Below are positions 25,665-35,103 of a DNA stretch of 51,109 nucleotides, in pieces. The notes under the pieces are model-generated. The model worked only from the letters and a program-made list of their open reading frames with translations, was not told where the DNA came from and searched no databases. Where the stretch lies: NCBI RefSeq assembly GCF_001431485.1, contig NZ_LDJM01000005.1, positions 1 through 51,109 of the forward strand, given 5' to 3'. Within the stretch, counting starts at the first letter, position 1. Every line of letters begins with the position of its first letter. A program made the translations under genes and the position numbers. The DNA comes from Stenotrophomonas ginsengisoli (lineage in GTDB: Bacteria; Pseudomonadota; Gammaproteobacteria; Xanthomonadales; Xanthomonadaceae).

Positions 25665-25755
25665 GTGCGGCGCTCGGCAAGGGGAAGGGAGGGCACAGTG
25701 TAGGGCCAGGGTATGGCCGGGCCATTGCCGGAAGGAAATATGAATAGGTGTGGCA

Positions 25756-25784
25756 TTGCGACGTCGGTGTTGTGCTGCAACAAT
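25756..25784 (+). promoter_or_regulatory. Candidate promoter of the TonB receptor gene
   Basis: TTGCGA (25756-25761) and AACAAT (25779-25784) are spaced by 17 bases, each a 4/6 match to sigma-70 elements. An inverted repeat, TTGT-N6-ACAA (25770-25783), overlaps the -10 and could be an operator. No clear Fur box is seen. Confidence 0.4.
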
Positions 25785-25839
25785 TTCGCCCCGTAAGGCA
25801 CCGAAGACCGGTGTCGTCCACAACTTGAAGGTTCCTGGC

Positions 25840-28140
25840 ATGTCCATGTCGTCCCGCTCTGCCCACGTCCGTAAGCCGGTCGTGCGTCCCCTCGTCGTCG
25901 CTCTGGCGACCCTGCTGCCGGCCGTTGCCATGGCACAGGACAACGCCGCACAGCAGGCGGCCACCCTGGACACCATCAGCGTCACCGCTGCACGCAAGAC
26001 CGAAAACATCCAGGACGTGCCGGTATCGATCAGCACCGTCAGCGGCGAAAAGCTCGATGCCCTGGTTTCCGGCGGCACCGATATCCGCTTCCTGTCCGGC
26101 CGCGTGCCGAGCCTGAACATCGAATCGTCCTTCGGCCGTGCCTTCCCGCGCTTCTACATCCGCGGTTACGGCAACACCGATTTCCGCATGAACACCTCCC
26201 AGCCGGTGTCGCTGGTGTATGACGACATCGTGCAGGAAAACCCGATCCTGAAGGGCTTCCCGCTGTTCGACATCCAGCAGGTGGAAGTGCTGCGCGGCCC
26301 GCAGGGCTCGCTGTTCGGCCGCAACACCCCGGCCGGCGTGGTCAAGTTCGACTCGGTGCGTCCGTCGCAGGAGTTCGAGGGCTACGGCAAGGTCGGCTAC
26401 GGCAGCGACAACCTGTGGAATGTGGAAGGCGCCGTCGGCGGCGCCCTGAGCGAGCGCTGGTCGGCCCGCGCCTCGATGCTGTACCAGCGCCGCGACGACT
26501 GGGTCAAGAACACCGGCACCGGCCCCAACGACGGCCTGGAAGGCTATGACGAATCCGCCGCCCGCGTGCAGTTCCTGTACGAAGGCGAGGATTTCGAGGC
26601 CCTGTTCGGCGCCCATGCCCGCCGCCTCAACGGCACCGCACGCCTGTTCCGCGGCAACATCTTCAAGCCGGGCAGCAATGACTTTGTCGACGGCTTTGAC
26701 GAAAACAGCATCGCCATCGACGGCCAGAACCATTCCGAGCTGGAAAGCCAGGGCGCCAATGCCCGCCTGGTGTGGGACCTGGGCAACTACCGCCTGCACT
26801 CCATCACCGGCTTTGAAACCCTGGAAACCTTCAGCGTCGGTGACATCGACGGCACCAACGAGTACTACACCGCCGATGTGCCGTTTGCCTCGGAAACGGC
26901 CGACGGCATCCCGAACCACTCGCAGTTCACCCAGGAATTCCGCCTGGAGTCGCAGTACAGCGGCCCGCTGAACTGGCAGGCAGGCGTGTTCTACTTCAGC
27001 GAAGACTACGACGTGGACAGCGTCAGCTATGACAGCACCAACGGATCGGTGCAGGACGGCTTCCAACGTATCAACCAGACCAACGACGCCTGGGCGGTGT
27101 TCGGCGGCCTGAACTACCAGGCCACCGACAAGCTGGAGCTGCGTGCCGGCATCCGCTACACCGTCGATGAGAAGGACCTGATCGTCAAGGATTACTGGAA
27201 CACCGGTTTCTCGCCGTGCTTCCTGTCGGCCAAGTGCGACCTGGCTGGCCTGCTGGCTGCCCAGCAGCTGGCCTATGCCAATGGCGATGCGGTGGACCCG
27301 TTCCTGAGCGCCTCGACCAAGGACAAGAAGTTCAACTGGGACGCCTCGGCCACCTACGCCATCAATGACGATGTGAACGTCTATGGCCGCGTCGCCACTG
27401 GCTTCCGTGGCAGCTCGATCCAGTCGGCCGGTGCCTTCAACGACAAGACCGTTGCCGAGCCGGAAACCGTGCTGTCCTTCGAGCTGGGCATGAAGGCGGA
27501 CTTCTGGAACAACCGCGCCCGCATCAACGCCAGCGTGTTCCATTACGAGGTCAAGGACCAGCAGCTCACCGCCGTGGGTGGTTCCACCGGCAATGCCAAC
27601 ATCCTGCTCAATGCCGACAAGAGCACCGGCAAGGGCTTTGAAATCGACATGCAGGCCTGGTTGACCGACTCCCTGCTGGTCACCCTGGGCAGCGGCTACA
27701 ACCACACCGAAATCAAGGACGCCAGCCTGTCCGTGGCACCGTGCTTTGCCTGCACCGTGACCGACCCGGTCGATGTCAACGGCAAGGCCCTGATCAACGG
27801 CAACTCGCTGCCGCAGGCACCGAAGTGGACCCACAACCTGACCGCGCGCTGGTCCACCCCGGTGGGCGATGCCGGTGAGTTCTATGTGTTCACCGACTGG
27901 GCCTACCGCAGCGACGTGAACTTCTTCCTGTATGAATCCAAGGAGTTCACCGGCAAGTCGCTGACCGAAGGCGGCCTGCGCCTGGGCTACAGCTGGAACC
28001 AGGGTGACTACGACGTGGCCCTGTACGGCCGCAACATCACCAACCAGATCCGTGCCACCGGCGCGATCGACTTCAACAACCGCACCGGCTTCATCAACGA
28101 GCCGCGCGTGGTGGGTGTGGAGTTCAAGACCCGCTTCTGA
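25840..28140 (+). CDS. TonB-dependent outer-membrane receptor
   Basis: The 766-residue receptor has a classic signal peptide ending at AMAQ (about residue 33) and a TonB-box-like TLDTISVTA. A plug domain follows (RFYIRGYGNTDFRMN, and QQVEVLRGPQGSLFGRNTPAGVVKF), then a large barrel. It ends in VEFKTRF, with the terminal phenylalanine used for BAM recognition. The plug style (RKTENIQDVPVSISTVSGEKL) is that of the large Xanthomonad and sphingomonad receptor group, many of which import siderophores, sugars or aromatics. No substrate-linked genes are adjacent, so specificity is open. A GAAGG ribosome site supports the ATG at 25840. Confidence 0.92.
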   Translation: MSMSSRSAHVRKPVVRPLVVALATLLPAVAMAQDNAAQQAATLDTISVTAARKTENIQDVPVSISTVSGEKLDALVSGGTDIRFLSGRVPSLNIESSFGRAFPRFYIRGYGNTDFRMNTSQPVSLVYDDIVQENPILKGFPLFDIQQVEVLRGPQGSLFGRNTPAGVVKFDSVRPSQEFEGYGKVGYGSDNLWNVEGAVGGALSERWSARASMLYQRRDDWVKNTGTGPNDGLEGYDESAARVQFLYEGEDFEALFGAHARRLNGTARLFRGNIFKPGSNDFVDGFDENSIAIDGQNHSELESQGANARLVWDLGNYRLHSITGFETLETFSVGDIDGTNEYYTADVPFASETADGIPNHSQFTQEFRLESQYSGPLNWQAGVFYFSEDYDVDSVSYDSTNGSVQDGFQRINQTNDAWAVFGGLNYQATDKLELRAGIRYTVDEKDLIVKDYWNTGFSPCFLSAKCDLAGLLAAQQLAYANGDAVDPFLSASTKDKKFNWDASATYAINDDVNVYGRVATGFRGSSIQSAGAFNDKTVAEPETVLSFELGMKADFWNNRARINASVFHYEVKDQQLTAVGGSTGNANILLNADKSTGKGFEIDMQAWLTDSLLVTLGSGYNHTEIKDASLSVAPCFACTVTDPVDVNGKALINGNSLPQAPKWTHNLTARWSTPVGDAGEFYVFTDWAYRSDVNFFLYESKEFTGKSLTEGGLRLGYSWNQGDYDVALYGRNITNQIRATGAIDFNNRTGFINEPRVVGVEFKTRF

Positions 28141-28164
28141 GACATCACAAGCTGGTAAGTGGGG

Positions 28165-28194
28165 ACAAGGGGCGCGGGCAACCGCGCCCCTTGT
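28165..28194 (+). terminator. Probable terminator hairpin after the TonB receptor gene
   Basis: A 13-bp perfect inverted repeat (ACAAGGGGCGCGG / CCGCGCCCCTTGT) with a 4-base GCAA loop starts 25 bases after the stop. No T run follows, so it may act mainly as a 3'-end stabiliser. Confidence 0.6.
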
Positions 28195-28353
28195 CGTATC
28201 CGGCGGCGGGCCGGGGAGTGCCGGAGTGTGATCCGTGCACGTATTCATAATCCCGAATCGACACAGAATCGACGCGCACGGCATCGCCGTGCCCGGGGCG
28301 GGGCCTCAAGGGGGATCCCCACCCGGCCGGATCGATCCACTGATGGAGGGGAT

Positions 28354-29232
28354 ATGGCAATTGCAATGCAACGCCTGGCCTGTGCCGGGCTGCTGGCCCT
28401 CGGCCTGCTGGGGGTCAACCAGGCCCAGGCCAACCGCGGCGTGGTATTCGTGCACGGCACCGGACACCAGACCGATGCGCTGAACAACTACTGGGAGCCG
28501 GCGATCGTCAACACGGTGCGCGCCGGCCTGCCCAACAGCGCCAACTACGCGGTCATCAACTGCAACTTCGAAGCCTACATGTGGACCAGCGAGGCGGCCG
28601 GCTGCCTGGCCACCCAGCTGACCAGCTTCATCAATGCCCGTGGCATCACCTCGATGACGGTGATCACCCACTCCAACGGCGGCAACGTGATGCGCTGGAT
28701 CCTGTCCAACCCGACCTGGGACAGCCGTTACCCCAACATCATTGCCAAGACCCGCAAGGTCAACGCCCTGGCACCGTCCTCGGCCGGCACCCCGCTGGCC
28801 GATGCGGTGATGAACGGCAATGTGTTCGAGCAGGCCCTGGGCTGGCTGCTGGGCTACAAGAGCGATGCGGTGCGCATGCAGCAGGTCAGCTGGATGGCCA
28901 CCTACAACGCCAACAACCTGTACGGCACCTCCGGCCGCCCGGCCCTGCCCAAGCCGTTCCGCGCGGTGGTGGGCACCGACGTGGAATCCTCGCCGTTCGA
29001 CAACGACAGCTATTGCGGTGGCTATGCCTCCAATGTCGGCCTGGAAGCGACCCAGAACTGGCTGGCGGCCTGCTCCGACGGCTTCCTCAACTGCACCAGT
29101 CAGTCGGCGGCCGGCACGGTGTGGTTCCGGGACATCAACCGCACCCGCGACGGTGAGCCGTTGAGCCATGGCCAGAGCCGGCGCAACTGCTTCAACCTGG
29201 ACACCATCCTGCGCGCGGACGTGAACCTGTGA
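28354..29232 (+). CDS. Secreted alpha/beta hydrolase (lipase-like)
   Basis: This 292-residue exported hydrolase has a signal peptide ending near NQAQA (about residue 26). An oxyanion-hole segment VVFVHGTGH follows (about 31-38), then the nucleophile in ITHSNGG (serine about 107). The elbow is H-S-N-G-G rather than the common G-x-S-x-G: the first glycine is threonine. Six or so cysteines in the mature part suggest disulfides, as in secreted enzymes. A strong GGAGGGG ribosome site precedes the ATG. The next gene, a secreted DUF4785 protein, starts 11 bases later, so the two form an operon. Lipase, esterase or depolymerase activity are all possible. Confidence 0.78.
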   Translation: MAIAMQRLACAGLLALGLLGVNQAQANRGVVFVHGTGHQTDALNNYWEPAIVNTVRAGLPNSANYAVINCNFEAYMWTSEAAGCLATQLTSFINARGITSMTVITHSNGGNVMRWILSNPTWDSRYPNIIAKTRKVNALAPSSAGTPLADAVMNGNVFEQALGWLLGYKSDAVRMQQVSWMATYNANNLYGTSGRPALPKPFRAVVGTDVESSPFDNDSYCGGYASNVGLEATQNWLAACSDGFLNCTSQSAAGTVWFRDINRTRDGEPLSHGQSRRNCFNLDTILRADVNL

Positions 29233-29243
29233 GGACTCCTGCG

Positions 29244-30455
29244 ATGAAGACCCGTTTGATGATCGCCCTGGCCCTGGCAGGCGCCACCTCCGGTGCCTGG
29301 GCCAGCAGCGCCAGCCTGATCGACAAGACCCTGCCGGCGCTGAGCGCCGGTGACCGCACCAGCGCCGGTGTGGTGTCCGCACCGCTGCCGCCGGGCCAGT
29401 TCGAGCGTGCACCGGTGCAGTTTGCCTGGGCACTGGACCCGACCGATGCGGTGAATGCGCCGGCGGTGGAAGTGATGGAAAGCCGCAGTTTCTGGCGCAC
29501 CGTGGATGCGGCCGAGCTGCAGCGCGGGGTGGAGCTGCAGTTGTCCGCCCCCGGCGCGGTGGTCCAGCTCAGCCCGGGAGCCGGGGCACGCGCCTTGCCG
29601 GCGCAGAGCCTGAAGGTGCGTGATGCCGCCAACCAGGTGATGAGCACCCGCCAGTTTGAAAGTGCCCAGCTGCAGCAGGCCGGGATGGCCGTCGCCCCGG
29701 GCACCCAGCTGCTCAAGCTGGAGAGTGCCGACATCGGCAGTTACCGTCTGCAGGCCGCCGATGGCCAGGGCCAGTACGTGCTGCAGGTGCTCGAGCCCAA
29801 CAGCCCGGTGGTGCTGCGTGCGCGTACCGACCGCCATGTCGCCTTTGCCGGTTCGCGGATCAACCTGCAGGTGGACATGGATGGCGAGCAGACCGCCCCG
29901 GCCAGCCTGGCCAAGCGCCTGGTGGCCGCCCCGCTGGCCGGCCAGGGCCTGCTGGTGGCACCGGACGGCCGCACCTGGGAGGTGCCGTTGCAGGCAGGAC
30001 GCAGCGGCGGTTTGAGCACCAACGTGGCCCTGCCTGAGCAGGGCAGTGACACCCCGGGGCTGTGGGAGCTGCAGGTGTTCACCGAGCAGGGCGGGATTGC
30101 CCGCGATACCCGCCTGGCCTTCGCCGTGAGCCGGCCGACTGCGCGCATTGCCGGGGCGATCAGTGCCGCCAATCCGGGTGATGTGCGCTTCCCGCTGCAG
30201 CTCGGTGCGCCGGGCCGTTACGAGGTGCGCGCGACCCTGTTTGCCACCGGCAGTGACGGCGTGCTGCGCCCGGTGGCCCAGGGCCACAGCGCGGCCTGGT
30301 TCAACAAGGCCGGTACTGGCCAGCTGGGGCTGTCGTTTGCCGACGTGGCCCTGCCGGCCGGCTACGGCGCTCCGTTCGAGCTGCGTGAGGTCGAGCTGCA
30401 CGACCAGACCCGGATGGCCCCGATCGAGCGCCGCGCCCGCGCGCTGCGTTTCTGA
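29244..30455 (+). CDS. Secreted DUF4785-family protein
   Basis: The 403-residue precursor has a signal peptide ending at AWAS (about residue 21). The mature part is a beta-rich chain of apparently three Ig-like modules (for example GSYRLQAADGQGQYVLQVLEPN and GLWELQVFTEQGGIARDTRLAFAVSRP). This layout fits DUF4785, common in Xanthomonadales and Legionella and often type II secreted. It has no catalytic motif I can see. Tight linkage to the secreted hydrolase suggests a partner, carrier or inhibitor role. A GAGGA ribosome site supports the ATG at 29244. Confidence 0.8.
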   Translation: MKTRLMIALALAGATSGAWASSASLIDKTLPALSAGDRTSAGVVSAPLPPGQFERAPVQFAWALDPTDAVNAPAVEVMESRSFWRTVDAAELQRGVELQLSAPGAVVQLSPGAGARALPAQSLKVRDAANQVMSTRQFESAQLQQAGMAVAPGTQLLKLESADIGSYRLQAADGQGQYVLQVLEPNSPVVLRARTDRHVAFAGSRINLQVDMDGEQTAPASLAKRLVAAPLAGQGLLVAPDGRTWEVPLQAGRSGGLSTNVALPEQGSDTPGLWELQVFTEQGGIARDTRLAFAVSRPTARIAGAISAANPGDVRFPLQLGAPGRYEVRATLFATGSDGVLRPVAQGHSAAWFNKAGTGQLGLSFADVALPAGYGAPFELREVELHDQTRMAPIERRARALRF

Positions 30456-30476
30456 TCCAGCGCTGCCGGTGACAGG

Positions 30477-30504
30477 ACGGCGCCGGCCGAGCCGGCGCCG
30501 TTTT
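30477..30504 (+). terminator. Rho-independent terminator of the hydrolase-DUF4785 operon
   Basis: A perfect stem (ACGGCGCCGGC / GCCGGCGCCGT) with a 3-base loop is followed by a T run. It lies 22 bases after the DUF4785 stop and just before the convergent ABC gene. Confidence 0.88.
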
Positions 30505-30527
30505 CATGTGCAGGCCCGGCGCCTGGC

Positions 30528-31361
30528 TCAGGCTGACAGCGGCAGCACCCGTACCTGCAGCTGGCCGTCGTGTTGATGGATGTGCAGTGGCGCATCGAAG
30601 GCGGCCGACAGCGGCCCGTCCTGCAGCACCGTCTGGCGTGGGCCGTCGGCCAGGATGCGGCCATCGCGCATCAATAGCACCCGTTCGATTTCCGGGATCA
30701 CCTCTTCGATGTGGTGGGTGACCAGCAGCAGGGTGATGCCCTGCCGGGCCAGTTGCGAGAGGGCATCGAGCAGGTGCTGGCGGGCCACCACATCCAGGCC
30801 GCTGGACGGCTCATCCAGCAGCAGGGCCTGCGGCTTGTTGACCAGGGCGCGGGCGATCAGGACGCGTCGCCGCTGGCCGGCCGACAGCTGCGCATACGGG
30901 CGCTCGGCCAGCGCCTGGGCACCGACCTGGGCCAGGGCCGCCAGGGCCTGGTCGCGCATGTCATCGCTGACCTGTTTGTGGCCGGGGATGACGTGGCTGG
31001 CAAAAAAACCGGACACCACCGCGGCCAGGGCATCCAGGCCGTGCTGGTCGGCCAGCGCGTCTTCCAGGTCGCCGCTGACGATGCCCAGCTGGCTGCGCAG
31101 GCGGTCCACCTGCCAGCGGCTCTGGCCCAGCACCTGCACCGCGGGCAGGCCATCGCCACGCGCCAGCGGGTACAGCTCGCGGGTGATCAGCTTGATGAAG
31201 GAGGATTTGCCGCAGCCATTGGGGCCGAGCAGGGCGGTGTGCTGGCCCTGGGCGATGGCCAGGCTCAGGCCGTGCAGCACGCGCACCTGGCCACGGATGA
31301 CGTGGGCCTGGTCGAGCTGGATCAACGGGGCGGCCGGGCCGGAGGAAAGGGACGGACTCAT
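30528..31361 (-). CDS. Stand-alone ABC transporter ATP-binding protein
   Basis: The 277-residue ATPase has Walker A GPNGCGKSS (about 46-54), the signature LSAGQRRR (about 168), Walker B LLLDEPSSGLD (about 188) and the switch histidine THH. The general form (HTALLGPNGCGKSSFIKLITRELYP) resembles the YlmA/ModF-like group of single ATPases. No permease or binding protein is adjacent, so it could serve a distant permease or a non-transport role. The start at 31361 is chosen from a GGA ribosome site and the MSPSLSSG opening. It is divergent from the EF-hand gene. Confidence 0.88.
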   Translation of the reverse strand: MSPSLSSGPAAPLIQLDQAHVIRGQVRVLHGLSLAIAQGQHTALLGPNGCGKSSFIKLITRELYPLARGDGLPAVQVLGQSRWQVDRLRSQLGIVSGDLEDALADQHGLDALAAVVSGFFASHVIPGHKQVSDDMRDQALAALAQVGAQALAERPYAQLSAGQRRRVLIARALVNKPQALLLDEPSSGLDVVARQHLLDALSQLARQGITLLLVTHHIEEVIPEIERVLLMRDGRILADGPRQTVLQDGPLSAAFDAPLHIHQHDGQLQVRVLPLSA

Positions 31362-31486
31362 GCAGTTTCCAGACGAAGGGACAACGCTCACCGCCGGGCG
31401 GTGACCGGCCAGTGTGGCCTTGCCGCGGCAATCCTGTCTGCATTTGTGGCAGCCTTGCGGTGATTTTTGTGCGGGAGATCGCATCG

Positions 31487-31876
31487 ATGAGGGCAGCACT
31501 GGGCAGGCAATCGTGGTCGTGCGGCATCGCTGCTGGCGTGGTGGCGCTGCTGGCCAGCATCCCGCTGCTGGCGCAGGAACCCGCCGACGGTGGCCGGCCG
31601 GCGGTGGAGAGCACCGGCAGTTACCTGCAGCGCATGGACAGCGATGGCGATGGGCGCATCAGCCTGGATGAATACCAGGCCTGGATGGGCTACGGCTTTG
31701 CGCAGATGGACCGCGATGGCGACGGCGTGCTCAGCCCGCACGAACTGCCCGGTGGGCGCGGCAGGCCGATCACCCATGCCGCCCATGTGGCGCAGATCGC
31801 CCAGCGCTTTGCCCGCCAGGATGCCAATGGCGATGGCTATCTGAGCGCCACCGAGCTGGCCGCACCGCCACGCTGA
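31487..31876 (+). CDS. Exported EF-hand calcium-binding protein
   Basis: The 129-residue precursor has a signal-like hydrophobic segment (about 12-29, ending LLAQ). Three EF-hand-type loops follow: D51[12 protein letters not shown]75[11 protein letters not shown] and D112[11 protein letters not shown], each with acidic residues at positions 1, 3, 5 and 12. Calcium binding is therefore likely. The partner is unknown. mutM starts 34 bases downstream on the same strand. A GGAG lies eleven bases before the ATG. Confidence 0.8.
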   Translation: MRAALGRQSWSCGIAAGVVALLASIPLLAQEPADGGRPAVESTGSYLQRMDSDGDGRISLDEYQAWMGYGFAQMDRDGDGVLSPHELPGGRGRPITHAAHVAQIAQRFARQDANGDGYLSATELAAPPR

Positions 31877-31910
31877 GCCGGCACAGGCAGGCGCTGGGTA
31901 CAATCGGCGC

Positions 31911-32723
31911 ATGCCTGAATTGCCTGAAGTCGAAACCACCCGCCGTGGCCTGGCCCCGCATGTGGAAGGCCGCCGCATCCACGGCGTGATTGCCCGCCGG
32001 GCCAACCTGCGCTGGCCGATCCCGGCCGATCTGGATGCCCTGTTGGCCGGGCAGCCGATCCTGGCGGTACGCCGAAGGGCCAAGTACCTGTTGATCGACA
32101 CCCCGCTGGGCAGCGTGATCGTGCACCTGGGCATGACCGGCAGCCTGCGTGTGCTGCCCGGCGATACCCCGCTGCGCAGCCACGACCATGTCGACATCAG
32201 CCTGGACAACGGCAAGTTGCTGCGCCTGAACGACCCGCGCCGCTTCGGTGCGGTGCTGTGGCAGGCGGCCGGCACCACCCACGAACTGCTGGCCGGGCTC
32301 GGCCCGGAGCCGCTGTCGGAGGACTTCGATGGGGATTACCTGTTTGCCCGCAGCCGTGGCCGCAAGGCGGCGGTGAAGACCTTCGTGATGGACCAGACGG
32401 TGGTGGTCGGGGTGGGCAACATCTACGCCGCCGAAAGCCTGTACCTGGCCGGGATCAGCCCGTTGCGCCCGGCCGGCGGCGTCTCGCGCGAGCGCTACCT
32501 GCGTCTGGCAGGCCACATCAAGGACGTGCTGGCCTATTCGATCGAGCGCGGCGGCACCACCCTGCGTGACTTCATCAGCCCCGATGGCCTGCCCGGCTAC
32601 TTCGAGCAGGAGCTGCTGGTGTACGGGCGCGATGGCCAGCCGTGCCCGGGCTGCGGGCGGCCGCTCAAGCACGCGATGATCGGCCAGCGCGCCAGCGTCT
32701 GGTGCGGCCACTGCCAGCGCTAG
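31911..32723 (+). CDS. mutM: Formamidopyrimidine-DNA glycosylase
   Basis: This bifunctional repair enzyme excises 8-oxoguanine and formamidopyrimidines, then cleaves the abasic strand. The 270-residue protein has the catalytic N-terminal PELPEVE (proline 2 and glutamate 3 after Met removal). A lysine in [10 protein letters not shown] (about 57) and the helix-two-turn-helix region with [16 protein letters not shown] are present. The C-terminal zinc finger is [20 protein letters not shown] followed by CGHC. All functional elements are intact. Confidence 0.97.
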   Translation: MPELPEVETTRRGLAPHVEGRRIHGVIARRANLRWPIPADLDALLAGQPILAVRRRAKYLLIDTPLGSVIVHLGMTGSLRVLPGDTPLRSHDHVDISLDNGKLLRLNDPRRFGAVLWQAAGTTHELLAGLGPEPLSEDFDGDYLFARSRGRKAAVKTFVMDQTVVVGVGNIYAAESLYLAGISPLRPAGGVSRERYLRLAGHIKDVLAYSIERGGTTLRDFISPDGLPGYFEQELLVYGRDGQPCPGCGRPLKHAMIGQRASVWCGHCQR

Positions 32724-32823
32724 AGCGGCGCCAGGGGGCGCGCCTGGCTGACAGGCGGAGAAGCTTCCGCCGGCACGGGCGATCGGGCAGACTGCATCCA
32801 TTCTTGTGCGTATGGAAGCGGTG

Positions 32824-33615
32824 ATGAGCGAGCAGGTGGTGCAGCACGATCACTATGTGGCCGTGCCCGGTGGCGAAGTGTTCGTACGCACCTGGCAGCC
32901 GGCCGGGGAGCGCGGCGCGCCCCTGTTGCTGCTGCATGACTCGTTGGGTTAGGTGGCGCAGTGGCGTGACTGGCCGGACCTGCTGGCCCGGGCCTGCGGG
33001 CGGCGGGTCATTGCCTATGACCGGCTGGGTTTTGGTGCCTCCAGCGTGCAGCAGCAGCCCCTGGGGCCGGATTTCATCGCCGACCAGGCGCAGAGCGTGG
33101 CACCGGCCGTGCTCGATGGCCTGGGTGTGGGCCAGTTCGCGGTGCTTGGCCACAGTGTGGGCGGGGCCATGGCCCTGTCCCTGGCGGCGAGCCTGGCCCC
33201 GCGTTGCATGGCGGTGGTCAGCATCGCTGCCCAGGCTTTCGTCCAGCCACGTACCCTGGCCGGGATCGAGCAGGCCAGGCAGGCCTTCGCCGACCCGGAC
33301 CAGCGCGCCCGCCTGGGCCGCTGGCATGGCGAGCGCAGCGACTGGGTGCTGTCGGCCTGGATCGATACCTGGACCGCGCCCGGCTTTGCCGACTGGTCAC
33401 TGGCCGCCGTGCTGCCGCAGGTGCGCTGCCCGGCACTGGTGATCCATGGCGAGGACGATGAATACGGCTCGGTGGCCTTCCCGCAGGCGATTGCCGCCGG
33501 TGTGGGCGGATCGGTCGAGTTGCTGATCCTGCCCGGCTGTGGCCATGTGCCGCAGCGTGAGCAGCCGCAGCAGACCACCGCGGCGGTGGTCGACTTCCTC
33601 GCTGCCCAGGCCTGA
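32824..33615 (+). pseudogene. Alpha/beta hydrolase gene interrupted by an in-frame amber codon
   Basis: The frame from the ATG at 32824 encodes an alpha/beta hydrolase except for one TAG at codon 43 (32950-32952). The opening is MSEQVVQHDHYVAVPGGEVF, then LLLLHDSLG with the oxyanion histidine just before the stop. After the stop the frame runs on without lesion: VAQWRDWPDLLARACG, YDRLGFGASS, the nucleophile elbow GHSVGG, an acid region (HGEDDEYG) and the catalytic histidine in CGHVPQREQP. Relatives recalled from memory have a cysteine-containing LLLHDSLGCV at this point. A GTG directly after the stop (32953) could give a 220-residue product, but it would lack the oxyanion loop. A recent nonsense mutation or a sequencing error is likely. 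Confidence 0.8.
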
Positions 33616-33619
33616 TCGG

Positions 33620-34240
33620 TTACAGCGGCAGCACGTCCTGCAGCGGTTCGATCGCGCCCTGGCCCTGGGTGACCTTCTTGAACTCGGCGCGTGATACCGA
33701 CACATAACGTTCGTTGCCGCCGATCTCCACCTGCGGGCCGTCCTGCACGGCATGGCCCTGGGCGTCGACACGCACGTTCATGATCGCCTTCTTGCCCGAA
33801 TGGCAGATGGTCTTGATCTCCTGCATCTCGTCGGCCCAGGCCAGCAGGTACTGGCTGCCTTCAAACAGCTCGCCGCGGAAATCGGTACGCAGGCCGTAGC
33901 ACAGCACCGGGATGCGCAGCTGGTCCACCACCTCGGAGAGCTGCCAGACCTGGGCGCGGGACAGGAACTGGGCCTCGTCCACCAGCACGCAGCTGAGCTT
34001 GCCGTGGGCGGCGATGTCGCGGCCGATCAGCTGTTCCAGGTCGGCGTCGTGGGCAAAGGCGATGGCGTCCGAACGCAGGCCGATGCGCGAGGCCACCACG
34101 CCGGCACCGGCGCGGTCATCCAGACGCGGGGTCAGGATCGCCACCCGCATGCCGCGCTCGCGGTAGTTGTGCGCGCTCTGCAGCAGGGTGGTGGATTTTC
34201 CGGCGTTCATCGCCGAGTAGTAGAAGTAGAGCTTGGCCAT
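33620..34240 (-). CDS. tdk: Thymidine kinase (TK1-like) with altered zinc site
   Basis: The enzyme phosphorylates thymidine for salvage. The 206-residue protein has the P-loop SAMNAGKST (about 9-17), LVDEAQF (about 87-92), the [17 protein letters not shown] region and the lasso-loop [11 protein letters not shown]. The E. coli enzyme, as I recall it, binds structural zinc through C-x-C near residue 145 and C-x2-H near 183. Here these positions read C146-H-S148 and S183-R-A-E186, so three of four ligands are gone. The rest of the active site looks intact. A strong AGGAGG lies 14 bases before the usual ATG start, an unusually long spacing. An upstream alternative start (34276) would place that ribosome-like site inside the gene. 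Confidence 0.9.
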   Translation of the reverse strand: MAKLYFYYSAMNAGKSTTLLQSAHNYRERGMRVAILTPRLDDRAGAGVVASRIGLRSDAIAFAHDADLEQLIGRDIAAHGKLSCVLVDEAQFLSRAQVWQLSEVVDQLRIPVLCYGLRTDFRGELFEGSQYLLAWADEMQEIKTICHSGKKAIMNVRVDAQGHAVQDGPQVEIGGNERYVSVSRAEFKKVTQGQGAIEPLQDVLPL

Positions 34241-34284
34241 GGGCAGGGATTTTACCTCCTGCCGCACGGCGCTCACTGTTTTGC

Positions 34285-35031
34285 TTACGGGTTGGTCGGC
34301 GGCACCGGCGGCTGGGTCTGCGGCAGCACCGGCTCCAGCGAGGAGGCCGGCAGGTTCTGCGGCAGGCCGACATCGACCGTGCCCACCGGCACCTTCTCCC
34401 AGGTGGCGTCCTGCCAGCGGTGATATTCCACCGGATCCCAGTATTTCGGTGCGTAGTACTCCGAACCCTTGATGGTGCGGGCCATGCCGCCCGATTCGTA
34501 CTGGATGTCCATGTTGCTGACCTGCGAGCCGGTGCGGCTGCCGGTCAACTCCAGCTTGGCCCGGCGCAGCACCTCGGCGATGCGGGGCTTGGCTACCTCA
34601 TCGCCGTATTCAGCGAACAACTCTGCCTGGATCCGCTGCGAACGCTGCCGCTGCTCGGCACTCAGGCCGGCAGCAAAGCGCTCACGCATTTCCACGAACA
34701 TGGGATAGCCGCGTTCGGCAGCCACTGTCATCCAGGCGTGGGCCAGGGCGCGATCGGCCGGCATTTCCACACCGTGCCAGTACATCTCGGCCAGGTAGCC
34801 CTGGGAGGGCTTGTCGGCAAAGCGGGCGGAGCGGCGGAAGTAATCCATCGCGGTGCTGACTTCGTGACGGTGCAGGGCATCGACGGCCCACTTGCGGAAG
34901 CGCAGGTCGGGGTGGGAATCCAGGAAGCCGGGGACAGCCATCACCCGCTGGTCAGACAGGCTGGCGGCGGGGCCGGAGGCCAGGGTAGTGAGCGGCAACA
35001 ACAGGCAGACCAGAAGACAAAGACGGCGCAT
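34285..35031 (-). CDS. Periplasmic Sel1-like repeat protein
   Basis: The 248-residue precursor has a signal peptide ending at LASG (about residue 20). A helical region with at least one Sel1/TPR-like repeat follows ([31 protein letters not shown], about 78-108) and two weaker ones. A proline-rich C-terminal tail ([18 protein letters not shown]) ends the protein. Such proteins usually mediate protein contacts; no target is evident. It is divergent from rep and 44 bases upstream of tdk on the same strand. Confidence 0.75.
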   Translation of the reverse strand: MRRLCLLVCLLLPLTTLASGPAASLSDQRVMAVPGFLDSHPDLRFRKWAVDALHRHEVSTAMDYFRRSARFADKPSQGYLAEMYWHGVEMPADRALAHAWMTVAAERGYPMFVEMRERFAAGLSAEQRQRSQRIQAELFAEYGDEVAKPRIAEVLRRAKLELTGSRTGSQVSNMDIQYESGGMARTIKGSEYYAPKYWDPVEYHRWQDATWEKVPVGTVDVGLPQNLPASSLEPVLPQTQPPVPPTNP

Positions 35032-35103
35032 TCACGTATTTCCGAACAATGAACGGCGAGGGTAAGAGAGTCCACAGGGGTTGTAAAATGCCATTCTGCA
35101 CGG

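Noticed and set aside
25606..28284. 892-codon minus-strand open frame antisense to the TonB receptor
   Set aside because: Low-complexity Val/Gly/Ala/Arg translation in the complement of a clearly real gene with signal peptide and terminal Phe.
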